Shown: piece by piece, positions 1-6,704 of the stretch
Numbering within the stretch: position 1 is the stretch's first letter
Layout: each line of letters starts with the position of its first letter
The notes under the pieces: generated by a model
Seen by the model: only the letters and a program-made list of their open reading frames with translations
Told to the model about the DNA's origin: nothing
Database searches by the model: none
Program-made: the position numbers and the translations under genes
Assembly (NCBI RefSeq): GCF_024734075.1
Contig: NZ_CP102850.1
Location: forward strand, 124,001 to 188,000
Reading direction: 5' to 3'
Origin: Gordonia mangrovi
GTDB taxonomy: Bacteria; Actinomycetota; Actinomycetes; Mycobacteriales; Mycobacteriaceae
DNA: 64,000 nucleotides

Positions 1-67
1 GTTCTTTGTCACCCATCCGCGGTTCGGGTCGTCGTGAGCGGCGCGGTGAGATGTCTAGCCTGGAGTG

Positions 68-946
68 ATGAGCACTGATCTCCCGACCGTCGAGTTGTCC
101 ACCGGCACGCTGATTCCGCAACTCGGACTCGGCGTGTGGCAGGCCGACGACGCGGACACCGAGCACGCGGTCCAGTTCGCCATCGGTGCGGCCGGCTACC
201 GTCACATCGACACTGCCGCCGCCTACGGCAACGAGGCCGCGGTCGGGCGGGGCATCGTCACGTCCGGCGTGGACAGGTCCGAGGTGTTCGTCACCACGAA
301 GCTCTGGAACGCCGACCACGGTCGGGACCGAGCCCATGCGGCGATCGACGCCAGCTTGGCGCGTCTCGGACTCGATCACGTCGACCTGTATCTGATTCAT
401 TGGCCCCTGCAGAACACCGACCGGTTGATCGAGACCTGGCGTGCGATGGCCGAGATCCGCGATGTCGGCAAGGCATCGGCGATCGGTGTATCGAACTTCG
501 AACCGCACCACCTCGACACCATCGTCGACGCCACCGGTGAGGTGCCCGCGGTCAACCAGGTCGAGTTGCATCCGCGACTGGGCCAGACCGCTGTGCGCGA
601 GTACTGCACTTCGCGCGGCATCGCCGTCGAGGCGTGGAGCCCGCTGGGCGGCAGCGGCGCCGGGTGGGGTGCCGACTCATCGCCGAACACCCTGCTGACC
701 GACCCCACGTTGACCCGCATCGGCGAACGGTATGACCGCTCGGCGGCGCAGGTGATGGTCCGCTGGCATTTGCAGAACGGCGTGATCGCGATCCCGAAGT
801 CCGTGCACGACAAGCGCATCGCACAAAACATTGACGTCCTCGACTTCGAGTTGGACACCGATGACCTGGCCGCGATCGCCGCGCTGGACACCGGCGAGCG
901 GGTCGGGGCGCATCCGGACGCGCTCGATCTCGGCGCTCGTGAGTAG
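68..946 (+). CDS. Aldo/keto reductase
   Basis: Cytosolic NADPH-dependent oxidoreductase of the aldo/keto reductase superfamily, reducing aldehydes or ketones on an (alpha/beta)8 barrel. The catalytic tetrad can be read directly: Asp48 (HIDTA), Tyr53 (AAAYGNE), Lys78 (VTTKLW) and His111 (YLIHWP). The family signature IGVSNF follows, and the late cofactor-binding segment IPKSVHDKRI is intact. At 292 residues it is full length for the bacterial 2,5-diketo-gluconate-reductase-like branch. ATG is used as start; a GTG one codon earlier is equally possible, since only a weak GGAG lies close upstream. It stands alone, convergent with the next gene. The substrate cannot be inferred. Confidence 0.93.
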   Translation: MSTDLPTVELSTGTLIPQLGLGVWQADDADTEHAVQFAIGAAGYRHIDTAAAYGNEAAVGRGIVTSGVDRSEVFVTTKLWNADHGRDRAHAAIDASLARLGLDHVDLYLIHWPLQNTDRLIETWRAMAEIRDVGKASAIGVSNFEPHHLDTIVDATGEVPAVNQVELHPRLGQTAVREYCTSRGIAVEAWSPLGGSGAGWGADSSPNTLLTDPTLTRIGERYDRSAAQVMVRWHLQNGVIAIPKSVHDKRIAQNIDVLDFELDTDDLAAIAALDTGERVGAHPDALDLGARE

Positions 947-963
947 CCCCGACCCACTCTCGT

Positions 964-981
964 CGGCGTGCGCTGACGCCG
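964..981. terminator. Short hairpin between convergent genes
   Basis: Perfect 6-bp inverted repeat (CGGCGT / ACGCCG, 6-nt loop) in the 41-nt gap between the aldo/keto reductase and the convergent secreted-peptide gene. It has no T-tract. It may end transcription from both sides, but it is short and could be chance in DNA this GC-rich. Confidence 0.35.
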
Positions 982-987
982 CACACG

Positions 988-1251
988 TCAATCCACCGGC
1001 ACGCACACGATGGTGATGCACACCGTCTTCGGAGCATCGGGAATCGGGAAGATCGGCACCAGCGGAACCGGCAGCAACGGCACCGGAAGCAACGGCACGG
1101 GCAGGAGCGGAACCGGGATGTCGGGTACTTCGATCGTTGCCGCATCGTGCGGATCGGCGACCGGCGCCGCCGATGCGGCGGGCGCGAAGGCGAATGCTGC
1201 TGTCGCTCCGAGCGCGACTCCGACGGCCAACTTCTTGAGGTGGGTGGTCAT
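988..1251 (-). CDS. Small secreted proline-repeat peptide
   Basis: An 87-residue exported protein of unknown function. A Sec signal peptide is clear: Lys6-Lys7, a hydrophobic core, then a signal peptidase I site at Ala26-Ser-Ala28. The mature part of about 59 residues carries four tandem five-residue units of the form Pro-Val-Pro-Leu-Leu/Val (about residues 46-65). It ends in a short hydrophobic tail with two cysteines (Cys78, Cys83) that could form a disulfide. The start is supported by AGGAG seven bases before ATG. The repeat suggests an extended polyproline-like rod, perhaps in the cell envelope. I recognise no named family. The gene is monocistronic and convergent with the reductase. Confidence 0.8.
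   Translation of the reverse strand: MTTHLKKLAVGVALGATAAFAFAPAASAAPVADPHDAATIEVPDIPVPLLPVPLLPVPLLPVPLVPIFPIPDAPKTVCITIVCVPVD
1057..1116 (-). repeat. 15-bp coding tandem repeat (PVPLL units)
   Basis: Four near-identical 15-bp units inside the small secreted-peptide gene, each encoding Pro-Val-Pro-Leu-Leu (last copy ending Leu-Val). Third positions differ between copies, so selection appears to act on the peptide repeat. Copy number could vary between strains by slippage. Confidence 0.8.
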
Positions 1252-1541
1252 GATTGTTCTCCTGTGGAATTACTCGAGAAATCAGACCGCTGATTGTTGG
1301 CCGTGCAGAGTCAAAAAGAGCTGACTGATCATTTCGTTACTGACACAAAGCAATTGGTCCACCTGACCCAGATTCGACCGTTGGTCGTTCCGGACCCGGC
1401 TCCGAGTCGATTTTCGCACAGGCTCATCGCGATATCGAGAGAATCGTCATTCGACAGACGGAACCGACACCCCGAAAAGCTTGGGACACCAGTTGCCCAA
1501 TGCGGTCAACACCTGTCCGCAGGAAGCGGCACTATGGTCGC

Positions 1542-2528
1542 ATGCTGGAAACATCCGCTCGACTGCTGGCGCTGCTGAGTCTGCTGCAGACCCGCCGCGA
1601 GTGGTCGGGTACCGAACTGGCCGAACGCCTGAACATCACCACCCGCACCGTACGGCGCGACATCGACAAACTCCGCGAACTCGGCTACCCGGTCGATGCC
1701 ACCGTCGGTGTCGGCGGTGGTTACCGGCTCGGCGCCGGCGCCGAGATGCCACCGCTGCTGCTCGACGATCAGGAGGTGCTCGCGGTGGCGCTCGGTCTCA
1801 ACGAGATCACCACCGGGTCGGTGAGCGACATGGCCGAGGCGTCGGCGGGCGCACTCACCAAACTGCGCCAGGTGATGCCGTCGCGGCTGCGCCACCGGCT
1901 CGATGCGCTCACCATGGAGGCCGTGCCACGCGAGACCCGATATCCCGTCTCCGGCGAGACCCTCACCGAGATCGCCACGGCGTGCCACCGTGCCGAGCGC
2001 CTGCGCTTCGACTACCGGCGCAGCGACGGCACCGAGAGTCGTCGCGAGATCGAGCCGTACCGGTTGGTGCGCAGCGGATTGCGGTGGTACCTGATCGGAT
2101 GGGATCTGCGGCGCGAGGACTGGCGATCGTTCCGCGTCGATCGGATGGACCCGAAGACCCCGACGGGCCCGCGGTTCACCCCACGCGAGCTGCCCGAGGG
2201 AGGCGCCTCGGGGTATCTCGCCCGCAGCCTCGGCGCGGTCTATCGCCGCGCCTCGGCCCGCGTGCGGATCCACGCGCCACTGGAGACCGTTGCCGCCATG
2301 GTGCACGACGAGTGGGGCACCATCGAGGCGAGCGACGAGAACAGCTGCGAATTGGTGCTTGTCAGCACGTCACTGGTGAACATCGCGCGCTGGCTCCGCG
2401 CTTTCGACGCAGACTTCACCATCCTCGAGCCGCGCGAACTCGTCGACGAATGCCGCGCGGTGGCCCGCTATCACGACGACGTCGCCATCCGGTATCGGCG
2501 GGCGGCCGACGCCGCCGAGGCGTCATGA
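1542..2528 (+). CDS. WYL-domain transcriptional regulator
   Basis: Cytoplasmic DNA-binding regulator of the DeoR-type HTH/WYL family (328 residues). Residues 1-60 form a winged HTH of the HTH_11 type, with the recognition segment around TTRTVRRDIDKLRELGYPV. The family-naming triad Trp182-Tyr183-Leu184 lies in the central WYL domain, a ligand- or nucleic-acid-sensing SH3-like fold, followed by the conserved FRVDRM. A C-terminal WCX-like extension completes the length usual for the group. The ATG chosen follows AGGAAG; an in-frame ATG 14 codons upstream would add a basic tail not usual in the family. The stop overlaps the next gene's start, so the two are probably translated together. Confidence 0.9.
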   Translation: MLETSARLLALLSLLQTRREWSGTELAERLNITTRTVRRDIDKLRELGYPVDATVGVGGGYRLGAGAEMPPLLLDDQEVLAVALGLNEITTGSVSDMAEASAGALTKLRQVMPSRLRHRLDALTMEAVPRETRYPVSGETLTEIATACHRAERLRFDYRRSDGTESRREIEPYRLVRSGLRWYLIGWDLRREDWRSFRVDRMDPKTPTGPRFTPRELPEGGASGYLARSLGAVYRRASARVRIHAPLETVAAMVHDEWGTIEASDENSCELVLVSTSLVNIARWLRAFDADFTILEPRELVDECRAVARYHDDVAIRYRRAADAAEAS

Positions 2529-3319
2529 TCACCGCTGATCGACCGGGGGTGCTGGAGCGGACCACCGACCGGTTGCGCGCAGCCGGGTGTGTGTTCGCCG
2601 AAGAGGAAGCACAACTGATGCTGACCCACGCGACGGACGAGCGCGAACTGGCCGGATGGCTGGCACGTCGCGTGACCGGAGAACCACTCGAGGTGGTCCT
2701 CGGCCGCATGACCTTCTGCGGCCTGACCGTTCTGGTCGACACCGGGGTGTTCGTCCCGCGCCGGCGCACCGAGTGGCTGGTCCGGCAAACCGTTGCGGTC
2801 ACCCGGCCCGGATCGGTGGTGGTGGACCTGTGCTGTGGGACCGGCGCGATCGGGCTCGTCGTGTCCCGCGACGTCCCCGACATCCGGTTGTATGCCTGCG
2901 ACATCGACCCGGTCGCCGTGCGGTGCGCGACCCGCAACATCGGCCCCCTCGGTGGCCAGACCTTCTGTGGCGACCTGTTCGATCCACTGCCGGATGCGTT
3001 GCGCGGCAGCGTCGACAGCATCGTCGTCAACGCCCCGTATGTGCCGACCGCGGACGTCGCGAAGATGCCGTCGGAAGCGCGCGACCACGAGCCACGACAC
3101 ACACTCGACGGCGGCGCCGACGGTGTCGAATATCACCGCCGGATCGGCGCCGCAGCCGGCGCTTGGCTGCGGCCCGGCGGCCATGTCCTTCTCGAGACGG
3201 GTGCGGCGCAGGCGGCATTGACAGCCGAGGCGCTCTCCGAGCATGGTCTGCTCACCTCGGTGGCGTCATCGGAGGAGTTGTCCGCGACGGTGGTGACAGG
3301 GCGACAGCGAGGCCGATGA
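2525..3319 (+). CDS. PrmC-related protein glutamine methyltransferase
   Basis: SAM-dependent class I methyltransferase of 264 residues, related to PrmC/HemK, which methylates the GGQ glutamine of release factors. Motif I (DLCCGTG, Asp101-Gly107) binds SAM. The catalytic NPPY motif appears as Asn169-Ala-Pro-Tyr172, so the first Pro is Ala. That NAPY form marks a PrmC paralogue family in actinobacteria whose substrate is not known to me. The N-terminal PrmC-like helical domain is short. ATG overlaps the WYL regulator's stop by four bases (ATGA). The pairing suggests the regulator and methyltransferase share one transcript; there is no evidence that this is the housekeeping PrmC. Confidence 0.85.
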   Translation: MITADRPGVLERTTDRLRAAGCVFAEEEAQLMLTHATDERELAGWLARRVTGEPLEVVLGRMTFCGLTVLVDTGVFVPRRRTEWLVRQTVAVTRPGSVVVDLCCGTGAIGLVVSRDVPDIRLYACDIDPVAVRCATRNIGPLGGQTFCGDLFDPLPDALRGSVDSIVVNAPYVPTADVAKMPSEARDHEPRHTLDGGADGVEYHRRIGAAAGAWLRPGGHVLLETGAAQAALTAEALSEHGLLTSVASSEELSATVVTGRQRGR

Positions 3320-3655
3320 ACGCACAACGCCCCGGCCGCGGGTGAGCGGTCGGGGCGCGTGAGCTGTCTGCACCACCCCCGGAGTCCCCGGATCGGGGAT
3401 GTCGACGAAGGTGGTGCGTCCTCGGGATCGCCCGGGGAAGGGCAACAATCGATCCGTCGGCGCCCTCGAGGCTACCGCCCGACCGGCACCCGCCGGACAG
3501 CGCCGGATGAACAGTCGGTGAAGCACCTCGTCATGTGCGCGAACGCGTTTCCCGCTGACCAGGCGCGGACCCACGCGCACGCACCGTGGTCCTCCCGCGA
3601 CCTGTCGGCGCGCCATGTCATCCTGGGGATGAACCACCCATAGCACGAGAGACCG
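3320..3655. other. Non-coding spacer with nested hairpin
   Basis: A 336-nt stretch without a convincing gene. After the terminator, 3370-3417 can fold as a nested hairpin: an outer 8-bp stem (3370-3377 with 3410-3417) encloses a perfect 6-bp stem with a 3-nt loop (3385-3390 with 394-3399). The rest holds no recognisable riboswitch or operator. The promoter for the downstream nuclease-like gene should lie in the last 100 nt, but I cannot place its hexamers. Confidence 0.5.
3328..3357 (+). terminator. GC hairpin after methyltransferase gene
   Basis: A 12-bp stem (one G.U pair) with a 6-nt loop begins 8 nt after the methyltransferase stop. No T-run follows, as is common for actinobacterial terminators. 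It probably ends the WYL regulator-methyltransferase transcript. Confidence 0.6.
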
Positions 3656-4633
3656 ATGCCGAAGACCGCGCCGATCAGACGACGAAGCCTGCTGTTGCTC
3701 GGTGTGCTGATCGCTGCGGTGGCCGGACTCGTCGCGGTCGGTGCGATGTCCGATCCGTCAGACGGGAGCGACCGGGTCGCGGCCACCCCTACGACCGTGT
3801 CCGGTCCGTCGACGCGTCCCCCCGCCCTGTCGACCTCCACCGCCCCGGATTCGACGGAAGCGACCACCGGTCCGTCGGCCTCGGCCCGGCGCGCCATCGC
3901 CACTCTGGAGACCCTGGCCGTCAAAGGCCGGGCCCCCAGGACCGGGTATGAGCGCGAGCAGTTCGGGCAGGCATGGTCGGACGACGTGACCGTGGCCGAC
4001 GGTCACAACGGCTGCGACACCCGCAACGACATCCTGCGCCGCGACCTCACCGACATCGCGCTGAAAACCGGCACGCGCGACTGCGTCGTCGCATCGGGCA
4101 TGCTCGACGACCTGTACACCGGACAGCGGATCTCGTTCGTGCGCGGCGAGCAGACCTCGGCGCAGGTCCAGATCGACCACGTCGTCGCGCTGTCGGACGC
4201 ATGGCAGAAGGGTGCCCAGCAACTCAGTGCCGAACAGCGGCGCGACTTCGCCAACGACCCCCGCAACCTCCAGGCCGTGGCAGGCGCGGCGAACCAGCGC
4301 AAGGGCGACGGCGATGCCGCCACCTGGCTCCCCCCGAACAAGACCTACCGATGCACCTATGTGTCCCGCCAGATCGCCGTGAAGGCGTTGTATCACCTCT
4401 GGGTGACGCAAGCGGAGAAGGATGCGATGACGCGGGTTCTCACGGAGTGCGCCGGGACCACGGCCTCGACGCCTGCCACCACAACCGCCTCGACGCCGCC
4501 GGTGACGACGGCCGACCCGTCCGGCTACTACCCGAGTTGCGCCGCTGCACGCGCAGCGGGCGCCGCGCCGCTATTTGTGGGTCAGCCGGGTTACCGCACC
4601 GGACTCGACGGCGACGGCGTCGCGTGTGAATGA
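3656..4633 (+). CDS. Secreted HNH-type nuclease with excalibur domain
   Basis: Exported or surface-anchored putative nuclease of 325 residues. The N-terminus has a basic start (RRR) and a hydrophobic segment at about residues 13-32, then a Thr/Pro/Ser-rich linker to about residue 85. The catalytic domain is of the DUF1524/HNH kind: the metal-binding pair is Asp174-His175 (QIDHVVALSDAW), followed by DPRNLQAV and NQRKGD, the usual second half of the motif. A second Thr/Pro linker leads to a C-terminal excalibur domain, a Ca2+-binding module ending in a DGDGVACE motif. Such proteins are thought to cut extracellular DNA; substrate and role here are inferred. It appears monocistronic. Confidence 0.85.
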   Translation: MPKTAPIRRRSLLLLGVLIAAVAGLVAVGAMSDPSDGSDRVAATPTTVSGPSTRPPALSTSTAPDSTEATTGPSASARRAIATLETLAVKGRAPRTGYEREQFGQAWSDDVTVADGHNGCDTRNDILRRDLTDIALKTGTRDCVVASGMLDDLYTGQRISFVRGEQTSAQVQIDHVVALSDAWQKGAQQLSAEQRRDFANDPRNLQAVAGAANQRKGDGDAATWLPPNKTYRCTYVSRQIAVKALYHLWVTQAEKDAMTRVLTECAGTTASTPATTTASTPPVTTADPSGYYPSCAAARAAGAAPLFVGQPGYRTGLDGDGVACE

Positions 4634-4647
4634 GCGGCGATCAACGG

Positions 4648-4719
4648 TGCGCGCAAAGGGATTCGAACCCCTGACCGCTGGTGTGTAAGACCAGAGCTCT
4701 ACCGCTGAGCTATACGCGC
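4648..4719 (-). tRNA. tRNA-Val (UAC)
   Basis: Full cloverleaf on the minus strand. The acceptor stem GCGCGTA pairs with TGCGCGC with one G.U, the T-arm is AGGGG-TTCGAAT-CCCTT, and the anticodon stem CTGGT/ACCAG holds loop CTTACAC. The anticodon is therefore TAC, reading GUA valine codons. The discriminator base is A. The 3' CCA is not encoded. Confidence 0.95.
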
Positions 4720-4807
4720 GAGTGACGATCCGGCGAGAAGACCCACCGGCGGACACCAACTCATGAATGTAATGGGTATCGCGCCAGAGCCCAAACCGGC
4801 CGGCTGG

Positions 4808-5326
4808 TCACCGGGGTGACCGCGCGGCACCGTTCTCGCCGGCGGCGAGCAGCGCCTCGTCCCACAGCGACGCATCCCGCGCCTGTCCCGGCTCCAGCAT
4901 GTTGCTGAACCGGATGACGCCGTCCCTGTCCACCAGGAACGTGGCCCGATTCGCATACCCGGACACCTCGTTGAAGGCCCCGTACGTCCGGGCCACCTCA
5001 CCATGCGGCCAGAAGTCCGCGAGGAGGGGGAACAGGAATCCCTGCGCCGACGCCCACACCTTGTGGGTCGGCGGCGGCCCCACCGAGATCGCCACGGTCC
5101 GCAACCCGTCACGCACGAAGCTGGGCTCGTGATCGCGGATGTAGCCGAGTTCGCCCTGACACGTGCCGGTGAACGCCAGGGGGAAGAACACCAGCAGCAC
5201 CTGCCCGTCGGCGCGCAGCGCCGACAGCGAGACCCGTTGATTGTTCTGATCACGCAATTCGAAGTCGGGCGCCGTGTCACCGACGGCCAGCAGCGACGAC
5301 GACTGTTCGGCGACCTCGCCGCTCAT
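4808..5326 (-). CDS. ahpE: Peroxiredoxin AhpE
   Basis: One-Cys peroxiredoxin of the AhpE class (172 residues) that reduces hydroperoxides and peroxynitrite in the cytosol. The peroxidatic Cys56 lies in FTGTCQGEL, with Thr53 in the catalytic position. The stretch VGPPPTHKVWA and the motif FWPHGEVARTYG match the mycobacterial AhpE that I remember. The start is set at MSGEV because its ATG overlaps the upstream DUF3052 stop by four bases; an upstream in-frame start would add 15 residues with no homology that I recognise. The mycobacterial orthologue lies in the same order beside the DUF3052 gene. Oxidative-stress defence, likely recycled by mycothiol-dependent or thioredoxin-like donors. Confidence 0.94.
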   Translation of the reverse strand: MSGEVAEQSSSLLAVGDTAPDFELRDQNNQRVSLSALRADGQVLLVFFPLAFTGTCQGELGYIRDHEPSFVRDGLRTVAISVGPPPTHKVWASAQGFLFPLLADFWPHGEVARTYGAFNEVSGYANRATFLVDRDGVIRFSNMLEPGQARDASLWDEALLAAGENGAARSPR

Positions 5327-5754
5327 GCGCGCTTGCGGGACTTGGGCTGCACCAGCCGCGATCCCGACCATCTCCCCAGACTGAGCACATTGGTCTGGGT
5401 CAATCCCGCGGTCGGCGCCGACTCGGCGATCTCACTCGGATCGACGTGCCCATCGGTGCCGGTCTTCGGGGAGAACACCCAGACATATCCGTCGTCGGCG
5501 AGGGGTCCGATCGCATCCATCAACGCGTCGACGAGATCCCCGTCGCCGTCCCGCCACCAGAGGACGACGACGTCGATGACCTCCTGGGCGTCCTCGTCGA
5601 GCATCTCTTCACCGATGACATCTTCGATGTCGGCGCGCAACTCGTCGTCGGTGTCCTCATCCCAACCGAGCTCCTGCACCACCATGCCAGACGTGAATCC
5701 GAGCTTGTGGGCGCTATTGTCCCCAGCGCTACTGGACTCTGTGGCGGCTACCAC
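5323..5754 (-). CDS. DUF3052 domain protein
   Basis: Conserved actinobacterial protein of about 143 residues with a DUF3052 domain of unknown function. It is acidic (runs of Asp/Glu around residues 35-60) and has a central WWRDGDGDLVDAL segment and a YVWVFSPKTG strand, without catalytic motifs that I recognise. The GTG start was preferred to an in-frame TTG seven codons earlier because GGGAGG sits nine bases upstream of it. Its stop overlaps the ahpE start (ATGA), so translation of the pair is probably coupled. The same pair occurs in mycobacteria, which suggests a link to redox defence, but that is inference from neighbourhood only. Confidence 0.9.
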   Translation of the reverse strand: MVAATESSSAGDNSAHKLGFTSGMVVQELGWDEDTDDELRADIEDVIGEEMLDEDAQEVIDVVVLWWRDGDGDLVDALMDAIGPLADDGYVWVFSPKTGTDGHVDPSEIAESAPTAGLTQTNVLSLGRWSGSRLVQPKSRKRA

Positions 5755-5863
5755 CGCGTGCGACCTCCCTGCCAATGGGTATTCGACTGTCAGCTTAGGG
5801 AACAGCCTAAATGCTCGGGGTGCAACCCGAACAGGGGCATGTGGACACCGTCATCATCGGTTG

Positions 5864-6487
5864 TCATGGCGTCGCGGGGGCCGAGGGCCCGGCCGGGGCG
5901 GTCGGCGTGGTCGTCTGCGGGCCACCGGACCCGGCCGATCCCGGGACCGGCGCGGGGGACGCGTCCGAGGTCGGCGGCAACGGCAGGAACTGCGCACACC
6001 GATCCAGCACGGCCTTCTTGTCCCGCGTCCACTCCGTCGCTATCGGGTTGAGTCCGGTCAACCGTCGTGCGGCGATCGCGTCGCCGAGCCGTTCGGTGGA
6101 ATCGAGGAACTGCTCGGTCGGTTCGGCCACCTCCGTCGGGGTCACCGACGACAGATGAGCCCGGATCACGTCCGAACCGGCGATCAGTCCGGCGCGGGCC
6201 CGGTCGTCGAGATCACCGACCCGGTCATAGCTGTGCACTTCACTGAGCCGCTGGACGAATGCGTTGTAGCCGTTCACCATCACCACCATCGACGACATGG
6301 CCTCCCGGCACAGGTCCACCGCGTCCTGCCGGATCGACGACGCCACCGACGCCGACAACTCCGCCTGGTAGGCCGCGACCTGCCCCGGAGCCGCCGTCCC
6401 CGAGCCGTCGATCGGTTCCGCGCAGCCCGCGGCAACCAGGCCCGCGACGACGACAACGCCGACCGCGGTCGATGACGAGCCCCGCAT
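5864..6487 (-). CDS. Putative lipoprotein divergent from aceE
   Basis: A 207-residue predicted lipoprotein. The signal peptide ends in the lipobox LVAAGC, with Cys22 as the lipidation site. The mature part is mostly helical (about residues 35-165) with conserved-looking segments such as YNAFVQRL and FLDSTERLGDAI. It ends in a Pro/Ala/Thr-rich tail of about 35 residues typical of wall-spanning linkers. No enzymatic motif is visible. An equivalent gene lies between aceE and the DUF3052 gene in mycobacteria, so the position is conserved. It is transcribed divergently from aceE across about 220 nt. Function unknown. Confidence 0.85.
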   Translation of the reverse strand: MRGSSSTAVGVVVVAGLVAAGCAEPIDGSGTAAPGQVAAYQAELSASVASSIRQDAVDLCREAMSSMVVMVNGYNAFVQRLSEVHSYDRVGDLDDRARAGLIAGSDVIRAHLSSVTPTEVAEPTEQFLDSTERLGDAIAARRLTGLNPIATEWTRDKKAVLDRCAQFLPLPPTSDASPAPVPGSAGSGGPQTTTPTAPAGPSAPATP

Positions 6488-6704
6488 CGCCCTCCTGACT
6501 CATGAGTAACAAACACCGAAACGCTACCGCAGGTCGCGACGGGTGGCAGCCATGCGGTGACAACCTCGCCCACCCAATGCCAACCCTAGTGACATGCGGC
6601 ACGATAAGAGGGGGACGCCGTCGTCCCGACATCATGGGAGCGGCCCCGTGTCATCGCACGCCGGACACCACCGTGTTCGGCCGACCGAGGGAGTAGGCAT
6701 CACA

